64,000 nt of DNA, taken from an uncultured Flavobacteriaceae bacterium (GTDB lineage Bacteria > Bacteroidota > Bacteroidia > Flavobacteriales > Flavobacteriaceae). The translations under genes were made by a program, and so were the position numbers. Within the stretch, counting starts at the first letter, position 1; each line of letters begins with the position of its first letter. The stretch lies in contig CANLWN010000007.1 of NCBI GenBank assembly GCA_947494825.1, forward strand, positions 149,330 to 213,329, given 5' to 3'. A model generated the notes under the pieces. The model saw only the letters and a program-made list of their open reading frames with translations. It was not told the DNA's origin and made no database searches. Positions 7,914-16,253 of the stretch are shown piece by piece.

Positions 7914-8396
7914 TTATTCCTTAATATTTTCAAGTATCCTTTTACTAAGTTCCCTTTCCGCCAAGCTGGCTTCCAATTGGGATATGTGATCCAATAGACT
8001 ACTGGAGGGAAAATGGGTAAGTTCCTTTACCTGGGTGTCCATAGCTTTCCATAGGGGAAGCATCTTTTGGTGTACTTCCTCTCCCCTCTCAGTGAGGTAG
8101 TACAACTTTTTGCGTTTGTCCGTGCGATCGGACTTAAAGGCAACCAAATCTTTTTGCATTAACTTCTGCAATGCCTGGGTAATTGCCGGTTGTGAATACC
8201 GTAATCCTCCTTGTATATGCGATGTAGTGACCATTTCCGAATCGATTATGATCTTGAAAATGGGGAAAAGGTAGGGGTCAAAATCGATGCCCTTGGCCGC
8301 GTATACCAATTGTATTTCCTTCATGAGCTGTCCGCTTAGTCTATTTAGACGGGAGCCCAAGCCCAGTTCGGCCAAGGTTTTCAGAGTATCATTCAT
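7914..8396 (-). CDS. MarR family transcriptional regulator
   Basis: 160 aa. Helix-turn-helix region around TSHIQGGLRYSQPAITQALQ and a wing DRTDKRKKLYYLTERG, the classic MarR signature. First gene of a two-gene unit with the GNAT acetyltransferase. An inverted repeat at 8403-8422 directly before the start codon is a likely autoregulatory operator. The ligand is unknown. Confidence 0.85.
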   Translation of the reverse strand: MNDTLKTLAELGLGSRLNRLSGQLMKEIQLVYAAKGIDFDPYLFPIFKIIIDSEMVTTSHIQGGLRYSQPAITQALQKLMQKDLVAFKSDRTDKRKKLYYLTERGEEVHQKMLPLWKAMDTQVKELTHFPSSSLLDHISQLEASLAERELSKRILENIKE

Positions 8397-8402
8397 AACT
8401 AC

Positions 8403-8422
8403 TTATATAAGCACTTATGTAA
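8403..8422. promoter_or_regulatory. Inverted repeat, probable operator of the MarR-GNAT unit
   Basis: TTATATAAG-CA-CTTATGTAA: two 9-bp arms agreeing at 8 of 9 positions with a 2-bp spacer, starting 7 bp upstream of the MarR gene. Size and symmetry fit a dimeric MarR protein. Confidence 0.5.
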
Positions 8423-8456
8423 ATATATTACGTTTTACTGAATTATACAAATTCCC

Positions 8457-9626
8457 CTATTCCAGGGCTTGCGCGATATCCGCAATGATATCATTAACAT
8501 GCTCCAGTCCCACGGACACCCGGATCATTCCATCCGATATGCCCACAAGAGCCCTTTCTTCTGACGATAATTTGCTATGGGTAGTAGACGCAGGGTGGGT
8601 GACGATGCTCCTGGAATCGCCTAGATTGGCCGAAAGTGACATCATTTTTACGGAATCAAAAAACCGCTGGCCGGCCCCCAACCCGCCCTTTACCTCAAAG
8701 GCCACAACACATCCACCCGCCTTCATTTGTTTTTTTGCCAGCTCGTATTGGGGGTGCGATGGTAAAAAAGGGTATTTCACCCAGTCTATCCTGGGATGTT
8801 GTTCCAGGAACTCTGCCACTTTAAGGGCATTCTCACAATGTCGATCCACTCGAACACCAAGGGTCTCCAGGCTTTTGGACAAAACCCAAGCGTTGAAGGG
8901 GGACAAAGACGGTCCCGTTATTCTTGAAAAGCGGTAGATCTTGTCTACGAGTTCCCCGTTCCCCACGGTGATTCCTGCCAGCACCCTACCTTGACCGTCC
9001 ATGAGCTTTGTGCCGGAATGTATCACCAGGTCGGCCCCGAAGGCGATGGGCTGTTGCAAATAAGGCGATGCAAAGCAGTTGTCTATGATGAAAATCAAAT
9101 TGTGTTTCTTGGCAATAGCGCCCAAGGCTTCCAGATCCAAGATGTCGACTCCCGGATTGGTAGGTGATTCGGCATAGATAAGCTTGGTATTGGGCGTGAT
9201 CAGGTTTTCTATTTCATCTAGCTCATCGAGTTTAAAATAGCTGGTACCTATGTTCCATTTGGGAAAAAATTGGGTAAACAAAGTGTGGGTAGACCCAAAA
9301 ATACTGCGCGCTGAGAGGATATGGTCCCCATGCTCCAACAAAGCGGCAAAGGTCGAAAAAACGGCCGCCATTCCGGAAGCAAATGCAAATCCGTCCTCCG
9401 CACCTTCCATTTTACAGACCTTATCAATAAATTCGGAAGAATTGGGGTTGGAATATCGGGAATAAATATTTCGATCCTTTTCTTCGGCAAAAGAGGCCCT
9501 CATATCCTCGGCATCCTCAAAAACAAAACTCGATGTGAGATACATTGGACTTGAATGTTCCAAATATTGGGAACGCCCTAACTGTGTTCTTACCGCCTCT
9601 GTTTCAAATTCACGTCTCTTTTTCAT
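8457..9626 (-). CDS. metZ: O-succinyl/O-acetylhomoserine sulfhydrylase-type PLP enzyme
   Basis: 389 aa Cys/Met-metabolism PLP enzyme. The cofactor lysine is in HSGTKLMDGQGRVLAG; SRYSNPN and YAESPTNP are family motifs. The sequence pattern (SSPMYLTSSFVFEDAEDMRASF) resembles MetZ, which makes homocysteine directly from an activated homoserine and sulfide. It starts only 2 bp after the MetX-aspartokinase-homoserine dehydrogenase gene, so it is the third gene of the SAM-I riboswitch unit. Because the linked MetX domain looks like an acetyltransferase, it may use O-acetylhomoserine; gamma-synthase or lyase activity cannot be excluded. Confidence 0.88.
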   Translation of the reverse strand: MKKRREFETEAVRTQLGRSQYLEHSSPMYLTSSFVFEDAEDMRASFAEEKDRNIYSRYSNPNSSEFIDKVCKMEGAEDGFAFASGMAAVFSTFAALLEHGDHILSARSIFGSTHTLFTQFFPKWNIGTSYFKLDELDEIENLITPNTKLIYAESPTNPGVDILDLEALGAIAKKHNLIFIIDNCFASPYLQQPIAFGADLVIHSGTKLMDGQGRVLAGITVGNGELVDKIYRFSRITGPSLSPFNAWVLSKSLETLGVRVDRHCENALKVAEFLEQHPRIDWVKYPFLPSHPQYELAKKQMKAGGCVVAFEVKGGLGAGQRFFDSVKMMSLSANLGDSRSIVTHPASTTHSKLSSEERALVGISDGMIRVSVGLEHVNDIIADIAQALE

Positions 9627-9628
9627 AC

Positions 9629-12600
9629 TTAACTTTTTTCCGCAATCCGTAAGATATCCCCAAAAACGCCTCGCGCCGTTACGGCGGCACCCGCTCCGGC
9701 CCCTTGTATCACCAAAGGGTGCTCGCCATAGGACTCTGTATAGATTTCAATGATAGAATCCGATCCCTTTACCTGTCCCAGAGCACTTTGGCTGGGCACA
9801 GAGATCAATTTAACCTCCAAAATCCCTTTTTCCTGCTGCAGGTCCCCATGTAGATCTCCCACATAACGCAGCACATGTTTTGGTTTCTGCAGGCGTTTAA
9901 TTTCATTGAAGGTATCATCCAAAACATTTAAATTGCCAAGGAAATCGGTCACCTCGCCTTTACGCAATATTTCGGGAATCAGATTTTGTACCTCGATATC
10001 CGAAAATTCGTTTTTCAAATCCAACTCCCTGGCCAAGATCAGCAGTTTTCTACCTACGTCATTGCCCGAGAGGTCCTCTCTGGGATCTGGTTCGGTGAAA
10101 CCCTTTTTCATGGCCTCCTTAAGGACAAGGGAAAAGGGGACATCCATCTCGGAAAAGGTATTGAATATGTAGCTCAAAGATCCTGAGAACACCCCCTTGA
10201 TTCGGGTGATGTTCTCGCCGGACAAATGCAATAGTTTTATGGTATCAATCAACGGTAGTCCCGCCCCCACATTGGTTTCGTATAGATATTGTTTTTGACT
10301 TTTGGACAATTCTTCCCTGAGCAATCGGTAGTAGTCGTACCGTAGGGTATTGGCAATTTTATTGGAAGACACCAGGTCAAAACCGTTTTCCGCGAAATCA
10401 AAATAGCGGGCAACAAAATCCTCGCTAGCCGTATTATCAACGGCTATCAAATTTTCCAAATGATGTGTCCTGGCATAAGCAAAAACATCCTCAACGGTGT
10501 ATGGAACACCCTCTTTCTGCACCTTCGTTTTCCAATTGGTGCCTATCCCATCTTTGTTCAAAAGCACCTTTTTGGAGTTTGCAAGGGCAAAAACGTTCAG
10601 ATGAATACCCTTACGCCTGTCTATGGTATCAGAAGATTTCAGAATTTGATCCAGTAGGGTCCCCCCCACGTTTCCGTGCCCAAAAATGGCAAGGTTCACT
10701 TTTTTTGTAATGCCAAAGATCTGTCCATGCATTACGTTCAACGCTTTGTGCAAATCGGCCTTCCTTACGACCAGGCTCACGTTCTTCCCCGAAACCGTAT
10801 TGTTGAACAGCAAGGGTACGACATGATTTTTTATCAAGGTATTGTAGGGCTTGTGGAAAGTACTCAAATCCTGGCCCACGATGGAAATGACCGAAACATC
10901 CTCTACCACGGTAATGTTATTGATGTCCTTGGTGCGGAAGTCATTTTCGAATTCCGACTCCAGCTCCGCCCTCCCCTTTTCGGCCTTGTCTGCATCGACC
11001 ACCAAACCTATTCCCCTTTCGGAGGATCCCTGGGAAATAATGCCCACATTAATATTGTTTCTGCCCAACACCTTAAAGATGCGTGCATCTACCCCAACCT
11101 TTCCCAAAAGGCCCCTACCCTCCAAGTTGATGAGGGCCATATGGTCTATGACCGACAAGGATTTGATGCCTTCCTTGTTTGATTTGGCACTGATCAAGGT
11201 ACCCTCATTATCATCATTAAAGGTATTGAGGATACGGAGCGGGATATTTTTTTCGATCAAGGGAATAATCGTTTTTGCATGCAAAATGTTAGCCCCAAAG
11301 GTGGCCAGTTCATTGGCCTCGCTATAGGACAGTTCCGAAATACGTCGAGCCTCGGACACCAACTCGGGATTGGCCGTAAAAATACCATCTACATGCGTGT
11401 AATTCTGTAGTTCTTCCGCATCCAAAAAATTAGCGACCAGGGCCGCCGTATAATTGCTTCCATTCCTACCCAGTGTGGTGGTCTCATTATTTCTGTTGGA
11501 GGCGATGAAGCCCGTAACAATAGGTACGCAGTCTGTATCCAGTTTGGAAAAAGCGGTCACTATATTTTCCTTGGAGAGCGCTTCCAAAACTTGGGCGTCC
11601 CCAAAGGTGGTATCTGTTTTTAGTAGGTTCCTCGCGTCTATGGACTGGGCCTTTATCCCCTTTCCTATCAATAATTTGGTTATCAGCTTGGCCGAGATTA
11701 ATTCGCCATACGCCAGTACCTGATCCTTAATTTTGGAACTGTAATCCCCTAAAAGGGCCACCCCTTCAAGTAGCTTGGCCAATGCAGCAAACTCTTTGGA
11801 AAGGTTCACATTTTTAAAGGAGTGTTTCTGGTACTTTTCAAAGACCTCAAAATCTGCTCGATAGTTGGCTCCCTGTGCTGCTTGTTCCAATATGGATTCC
11901 AATTGGTCCGTTGCATTTTCCCTGGCCGACAGGACCACCACAATTTTTTCTCCCTTTCCTACCTTATCCGAGATTATTTTTAATACCCGCTCTATTCCCT
12001 CGCCGTTGGAGAGTGACTTTCCTCCAAATTTCAAGACTTTGACGCGCTGGGTCTTCCCATTTTGATCAAAAATGCCTTTGAGGAGGTTCTGCATCTGTTC
12101 AAACTCGATCAAAAAAGCGTCGTGACCATGTAAGGATTGGATCTCCCCATAAGTAACATTGCTATTGGCCTGTGCCAATCGCTTAAAGGTTTCTTTGTTC
12201 TCTTTGGCTGTAAAAAAAAGGTCCGAATCCACGCCTACAATGTGAATATTGGTATTGCTCTGTTGCAATTGGTTGAACGCTTGTTCTCCCTGTCTGCTAA
12301 CATCAATGGTCTTTAGCAGCTGGTTCATTAGCTTATAGGCAGATAACTGAAAGCGCTCCTGCAGCTTTTCTCCGTGGTGCAAAAGCCAACTTTCTACATT
12401 GAAAACCTGAAGTTCCTCGTTTGTGGTACGCTGAAAACGTTCCTTGAACGATTCTGGTGTCCTATAGCAAAGCATAGCGTGCATACGGGCGTCATGCACG
12501 GGCTGCTTGGAGTTTGTCAAAAACTGTTCCTGGATCTGACAGTTGGCAATCAGCCAATCCGTGGATTTCCAGTCTGAGGCCACAGGAATCAAATGTTGGA

Positions 12601-13015
12601 TCAAATTAGGGTTCAGGGCAGCCATCTCCCAGGCAATTCCTCCCCCAAGAGATCCCCCGATTACGGCGAACAGCCTTTCGATCTCCAGTTCCTTTAAGCC
12701 CTGTAAAAAGATTTTGGCAATATCTTGGGCCACAAAATCCTTGTAGTTTTCTATGACGAAACTATCATAGCCATTCCCAGGTATATTAAAAGCCAAAACC
12801 GTGTATTTTTTGGTATCGATACACTTCCCGTCGCCCACTAGGGAAGACCACCAACCGGTTTTTCCGGTAACATCGGAGTTTCCGGTAAGCGCATGGTTCA
12901 CCAAAACAATAGGGGCAGAGTGAAGTGGCTTCCCAAATAGTTGGTAGGACAACGAAATTTCTTGTGAGACCCCGCTTACCGTGGTATAGTTTTCTATATG
13001 TATATGATGTAGCAT
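9629..13015 (-). CDS. thrA: Trifunctional fusion: homoserine O-acetyltransferase-like domain, aspartokinase, homoserine dehydrogenase
   Basis: 1128 aa. Residues 1-~320 are an alpha/beta hydrolase of the MetX type: NHALTGNSD, nucleophile elbow GGSLGGGIAWE (S122), acidic residue in VGVDSDLFF and histidine in HGHDAFL (H298). Residues ~325-620 are an aspartokinase starting KVLKFGGKSL, with TTLGRNGSNYTAAL; ACT regulatory domains span ~625-765. Residues ~772-1128 are homoserine dehydrogenase with the NAD(P) motif IFGHGNVGG and EDLSGNDVGRK. One chain thus covers aspartate phosphorylation, aspartate semialdehyde reduction to homoserine, and homoserine acylation (asd is elsewhere). Ordinary ThrA is ~820 aa. 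It lies between metY and metZ. Continuous open frame, no sign of assembly artefact. Confidence 0.93.
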   Translation of the reverse strand: MLHHIHIENYTTVSGVSQEISLSYQLFGKPLHSAPIVLVNHALTGNSDVTGKTGWWSSLVGDGKCIDTKKYTVLAFNIPGNGYDSFVIENYKDFVAQDIAKIFLQGLKELEIERLFAVIGGSLGGGIAWEMAALNPNLIQHLIPVASDWKSTDWLIANCQIQEQFLTNSKQPVHDARMHAMLCYRTPESFKERFQRTTNEELQVFNVESWLLHHGEKLQERFQLSAYKLMNQLLKTIDVSRQGEQAFNQLQQSNTNIHIVGVDSDLFFTAKENKETFKRLAQANSNVTYGEIQSLHGHDAFLIEFEQMQNLLKGIFDQNGKTQRVKVLKFGGKSLSNGEGIERVLKIISDKVGKGEKIVVVLSARENATDQLESILEQAAQGANYRADFEVFEKYQKHSFKNVNLSKEFAALAKLLEGVALLGDYSSKIKDQVLAYGELISAKLITKLLIGKGIKAQSIDARNLLKTDTTFGDAQVLEALSKENIVTAFSKLDTDCVPIVTGFIASNRNNETTTLGRNGSNYTAALVANFLDAEELQNYTHVDGIFTANPELVSEARRISELSYSEANELATFGANILHAKTIIPLIEKNIPLRILNTFNDDNEGTLISAKSNKEGIKSLSVIDHMALINLEGRGLLGKVGVDARIFKVLGRNNINVGIISQGSSERGIGLVVDADKAEKGRAELESEFENDFRTKDINNITVVEDVSVISIVGQDLSTFHKPYNTLIKNHVVPLLFNNTVSGKNVSLVVRKADLHKALNVMHGQIFGITKKVNLAIFGHGNVGGTLLDQILKSSDTIDRRKGIHLNVFALANSKKVLLNKDGIGTNWKTKVQKEGVPYTVEDVFAYARTHHLENLIAVDNTASEDFVARYFDFAENGFDLVSSNKIANTLRYDYYRLLREELSKSQKQYLYETNVGAGLPLIDTIKLLHLSGENITRIKGVFSGSLSYIFNTFSEMDVPFSLVLKEAMKKGFTEPDPREDLSGNDVGRKLLILARELDLKNEFSDIEVQNLIPEILRKGEVTDFLGNLNVLDDTFNEIKRLQKPKHVLRYVGDLHGDLQQEKGILEVKLISVPSQSALGQVKGSDSIIEIYTESYGEHPLVIQGAGAGAAVTARGVFGDILRIAEKS

Positions 13016-13035
13016 AGATTCCTCAAAACGGTCAT

Positions 13036-13059
13036 AAAAATTCCGTACCTCACGTACGG
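13036..13059 (-). terminator. Weak intercistronic hairpin between metY and the metX-thrA fusion
   Basis: The minus strand forms CCGTAC-GTGAG-GTACGG followed by AATTTTTATG, in the 57-bp gap after metY. The 6-bp stem and short U-run could act as a partial terminator or mRNA-end protector that lowers expression of the distal genes. It is weak and may have no function. Confidence 0.35.
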
Positions 13060-13072
13060 GTGTGGCACTGGC

Positions 13073-14365
13073 TTAGGCCAGTACGGATTTATCAATTAAG
13101 GCAAAAGCCTGTTCCAGATCGGCCTTTAAATCATCCAAGTTCTCCAGCCCTACGGACAAACGTATCAGATCCTGTGTAACTCCGGTAGACTCTTGAGCCG
13201 CCTCATCCAGTTGCTGGTGGGTGGTGCTGGCCGGATGGATAATCAAGGATTTGGTATCGCCTATATTGGCCAGGAGCGAGAATATCTTGGTTTCATCCGC
13301 GATTTTTTTGGCCGATTCAAAACCGCCTTTCACTCCAAAGGTCACCAGGCTGCTTTGCCCATGGGGCAGATACTTCTTGGCCAGGGCATTATATTTACTG
13401 GATTCCAGTCCCGGGTAATTTACCCAGGTCACTTCCTCCTTGGTCTGTAACCATTTTGCCAGTTCCAGGGCGTTCTCGCTGTGCCTTTTCATCCGTACCT
13501 CCAAAGTTTCCAGACCTTGTATAATTTGGAAGGTATTGAACGGACTAAGACATGCACCATAGTCCCGTAGACCTTCTATCCGTACCTTGGCAATAAAGGC
13601 CGCAGGGCCCAGGGCTTCGTGGTACACTAGCCCATGATACCCAGGGGAGGGTTCCGTAAACTCCGGGAACTTTCCATTGGCCCAATTAAAGGTGCCTGCA
13701 TCAATGACCGCTCCACCTAGGGCCGTTCCGTTCCCATTGATGTACTTGGTAAGCGAATGTATCACAATATTGGCGCCATGGGCTATAGGGTTCAAAAGTG
13801 CCGGGCTGGCCACCGTATTGTCCACTATAAAGGGAACTTCTGCTATTACGGCTTCCGTGGAAATTGCCTTGAGGTCCAGCACATCCAGTTTCGGATTTCC
13901 CAACGCTTCCACAAAAAAGGCCCTGGTGTTGTCCTGAACGGCCTTGCTAAAATTTGAGGGGTCGGAAGGATCTACAAAGGTGGTGGTAATTCCCAAACGG
14001 GGCAGGGTAACGCTCAACAGATTGTAGGTTCCGCCGTACAAGCTATTGGAAGCCACAATATGATCCCCCGCCTTCAACAACACCAAAAGTGCTGTAGCGG
14101 TCGCCGCCGTACCCGAGGAAGTGACCACAGAGGCAATACCGCCTTCCAGAGCAGCTAAGCGTTGTTCCAATATATCATTGGTGGGGTTGTTGATCCTGGT
14201 ATATATATTTCCGGTTTCCGCCAAGGAAAATAAATTGGCGGCATGATCCGCACTGTCGAACACATAGGCCGTACTTTGGTATATGGGCACTGCCCGTGTT
14301 CCACCATTTAAGGTAGTATCGTGGCCTGCATGCAACGCATTGGTAGAAAATTTCTGATCACTCAT
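13073..14365 (-). CDS. metY: O-acetylhomoserine aminocarboxypropyltransferase (sulfhydrylase)
   Basis: 430 aa, the usual length of MetY, longer than MetZ-type enzymes. It combines O-acetylhomoserine and sulfide to homocysteine. Motifs: TNALHAGHD and VPIYQSTAYVFDSADHAANLF at the N-terminus, IYTRINNPTNDILEQR, and the PLP lysine in VIHSLTKYINGNGTALGG. First gene of metY, metX-thrA, metZ; a SAM-I riboswitch lies 121 bp upstream of the start codon, so expression should fall when SAM is plentiful. Having both metY and metZ in one unit suggests either redundancy or different acyl-homoserine substrates. Confidence 0.94.
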   Translation of the reverse strand: MSDQKFSTNALHAGHDTTLNGGTRAVPIYQSTAYVFDSADHAANLFSLAETGNIYTRINNPTNDILEQRLAALEGGIASVVTSSGTAATATALLVLLKAGDHIVASNSLYGGTYNLLSVTLPRLGITTTFVDPSDPSNFSKAVQDNTRAFFVEALGNPKLDVLDLKAISTEAVIAEVPFIVDNTVASPALLNPIAHGANIVIHSLTKYINGNGTALGGAVIDAGTFNWANGKFPEFTEPSPGYHGLVYHEALGPAAFIAKVRIEGLRDYGACLSPFNTFQIIQGLETLEVRMKRHSENALELAKWLQTKEEVTWVNYPGLESSKYNALAKKYLPHGQSSLVTFGVKGGFESAKKIADETKIFSLLANIGDTKSLIIHPASTTHQQLDEAAQESTGVTQDLIRLSVGLENLDDLKADLEQAFALIDKSVLA

Positions 14366-14449
14366 GACTTTTGTTTTTTAATTTCACAATTCCTTAAATA
14401 CAAAGTCAAACCCTCAATGCAACGGCTGCAACAGGTAAAATCAAAAAGT

Positions 14450-14479
14450 TAAAAAGAAAGAAAAATTACGGAGGTAATT
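14450..14479 (-). terminator. Hairpin with U-rich tail after the SAM-I aptamer (possible expression platform)
   Basis: The minus strand gives AATTAC-CTCC-GTAATT followed by TTTCTTTCTTTTT, 8 nt after the 3' strand of aptamer helix P1. The stem is AU-rich and only 6-7 bp, but its position right after the aptamer and the U-rich tail suit a SAM-dependent transcription terminator. No competing antiterminator was identified by eye. Confidence 0.4.
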
Positions 14480-14486
14480 CAGATAT

Positions 14487-14605
14487 GTTATCTATTCCCA
14501 TATACCGGGATAGAATTTAGCACCTTCTCCGTTCCCGAAAGCTATCGGTAAACAAAGGGTTGCTAAGGCTTCATAGGGTCTATTCCCTCCACCTTTCTTG
14601 ATAAC
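14487..14605 (-). promoter_or_regulatory. SAM-I (S-box) riboswitch upstream of metY
   Basis: The minus strand carries the hallmark SAM-I segments in order: TTATCAAGAAAGGTGGAGGG, a P2 containing GACCC, TGAAGCCTTAGCAACC, then AAGGTGCTAAATTC and a closing P1 strand GATAAC (14487-14492) that pairs with GTTATC (14600-14605). These are the conserved kink-turn and SAM-pocket blocks of the S-box class. It lies in the 318-bp leader of metY, the first gene of a methionine operon, the textbook location. The 14606-14683 part of the gap holds a promoter element; 14366-14449 shows nothing distinctive. Confidence 0.93.
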
Positions 14606-14635
14606 CATTCAATATGTGTTTGAACTTTAACGCTA

Positions 14636-14643
14636 CAAATATA
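14636..14643 (-). promoter_or_regulatory. Promoter -7 element for the SAM-I leader and met operon
   Basis: TATATTTG on the minus strand matches TAnnTTTG and would start the transcript about 24 nt before the riboswitch aptamer. The -33 region is not clear. Confidence 0.5.
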
Positions 14644-14683
14644 GCTACGGAAAATTTTAATTTCCTAATCTTTTTGGGAAAAA

Positions 14684-15940
14684 TTACAAATTGAAAGCCG
14701 ATTTCACCTGGTCCACGGCATCGAGCTTCTCCCAGGTAAACAATTCTACCTCTTTTTCAATCCTTCCGTTATAGGGCGATTCAAAAACCTTATTGACCGT
14801 TTGGGGCTGCTTCCCCATGTGTCCATAGGCCGCAGATTCCAAATAAATAGGGTTTCGAAGTTTTAAGCGCTCCTCAATCGCAAAAGGTCGCATATCGAAC
14901 AACTGCGCCACTTTTTTTGCAATCTCCCCATCGCTGAGTTCCACGTTTGCCGTTCCATAGGTATCCACAAATATAGAGGTGGGTTCTACCATGCCAATGG
15001 CATAGCTTACCTGGACCAAAATTTCGTCGGCCACCCCTGCAGCCACCAGATTCTTTGCGGCATGGCGTGTGGCATAGGCAGCACTTCGATCTACCTTGCT
15101 CGGATCCTTTCCGCTAAAGGCTCCTCCGCCATGGGCGCCTTTTCCACCATAGGTATCCACGATGATTTTTCTTCCTGTTAAGCCAGTATCTCCATGGGGA
15201 CCGCCAATGACAAACTTGCCGGTAGGGTTAATATGGTATTTGATGTTGCCATTAAAAAGTTGCTGAACATAGTCGGGAAATTGGGCAATTACTTTTGGCA
15301 TCAGAATACTCACGATATCTTCCTTGATTTTCAGGAGCATTTTAGCATCATCAGTATCAAAATCGTCATGCTGCGTAGAGACCACAATGGTATCTATGCG
15401 TTGGGGTACATTATCATCGGAATATTCAATGGTTACCTGGGCCTTGGCATCTGGTCTTAAATAATCGATTTGATCCTGCGCCCTTCGCAAGTCGGCCAGC
15501 CCTTGCAATATTTTATGGGAAATATCAAGGGCCAAGGGCATATAGTTCTCTGTTTCCTTGGTGGCATACCCGAACATCATACCCTGGTCTCCCGCTCCCT
15601 GATCTTCCTTGGCACCTCTGTCCACACCCTGGTTGATATCTTGTGACTGCTCATGGATCAAGGAAATTATGCCACAGGAATCCCCGCTAAACTGATATTC
15701 GCCTTTGGTGTACCCAATATTGTTGATTACTTCCCTGGTAATCTGCTGAACATCCAAATAGGTGGCACTCTTAACTTCACCGGCCAACACCACCTGGCCT
15801 GTGGTGACCAAGGTTTCACAAGCTACCTTGCTTTCCGGATCAAATGCCAGAAAATTATCCAATAAGGCATCGCTTATCTGGTCCGCAATTTTATCGGGAT
15901 GTCCTTCGCTCACAGACTCCGAAGTAAATAAATATGCCAT
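14684..15940 (-). CDS. metK: S-adenosylmethionine synthase
   Basis: 418 aa. Makes SAM from methionine and ATP. Family signatures: FTSESVSEGHPDKIADQISDA at the N-terminus, GAGDQGMMFGYA near residues 115-126, and the P-loop-like GGGAFSGKDPSKVDRSAAY. Single-gene unit, divergent from the deoxynucleoside kinase gene. Its 5' leader contains a SAM-II-like pseudoknot, so SAM probably represses its own synthesis. It lies next to the met operon, which has a different SAM riboswitch class. Confidence 0.98.
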   Translation of the reverse strand: MAYLFTSESVSEGHPDKIADQISDALLDNFLAFDPESKVACETLVTTGQVVLAGEVKSATYLDVQQITREVINNIGYTKGEYQFSGDSCGIISLIHEQSQDINQGVDRGAKEDQGAGDQGMMFGYATKETENYMPLALDISHKILQGLADLRRAQDQIDYLRPDAKAQVTIEYSDDNVPQRIDTIVVSTQHDDFDTDDAKMLLKIKEDIVSILMPKVIAQFPDYVQQLFNGNIKYHINPTGKFVIGGPHGDTGLTGRKIIVDTYGGKGAHGGGAFSGKDPSKVDRSAAYATRHAAKNLVAAGVADEILVQVSYAIGMVEPTSIFVDTYGTANVELSDGEIAKKVAQLFDMRPFAIEERLKLRNPIYLESAAYGHMGKQPQTVNKVFESPYNGRIEKEVELFTWEKLDAVDQVKSAFNL

Positions 15941-16019
15941 ATACCACTGTTCTTTAGTGTTGAGGGATTTGACGAAAAAATTTAAAGAAGTTTACTAGTA
16001 TGGATATATTCTGTAGTAA

Positions 16020-16091
16020 CTGCTTTAGCATTTTTTGGTTCCCTGTTCATGCCCGGGCCAAAGAGGTTGCAATCAGTCAAATCCATCCTCT
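16020..16091 (-). promoter_or_regulatory. SAM-II-like riboswitch (long-loop variant) upstream of metK
   Basis: The minus strand shows P1 AGAGG (16087-16091) pairing with CCTCT (16062-16066), enclosing GATTTGACTGATTGCAA, close to the SAM-II loop core (GAUUUAAC...AUUGCAA). The 3' segment TGCTAAAGCAG (16020-16030) can form the pseudoknot: CTG with CAG and GCA with TGC, as in SAM-II. Between P1 and the 3' strand an extra hairpin is inserted: TTGGCCC ... GGGAACCAA (16035-16061). A full promoter lies just upstream, so the aptamer would be at the extreme 5' end of the metK mRNA, about 80 nt before the start codon. The remaining parts of the 313-bp gap (15941-16019, 16136-16253) show nothing I recognise. 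Confidence 0.75.
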
Positions 16092-16105
16092 ACACAATTG
16101 GTGCA

Positions 16106-16135
16106 CAAAAGTACATATTTATCAAAGAAATCAAA
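16106..16135 (-). promoter_or_regulatory. Bacteroidota-type promoter for metK
   Basis: The minus strand reads TTTG (16132-16135), an 18-nt spacer, then TACTTTTG (16106-16113), a good match to TTTG-N18-20-TAnnTTTG. Predicted transcription starts about 8-10 nt before the SAM-II-like aptamer. Confidence 0.65.
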
Positions 16136-16253
16136 ATCAAAAAAAAGAATTTGTTCGTGGTATTTCAACAACTATTTTTTTCTCTTACACCAGATACTTG
16201 TATATTGTACGCCCAACCAAAATTTGATACCGACCAACAATTAATAGTACCAT

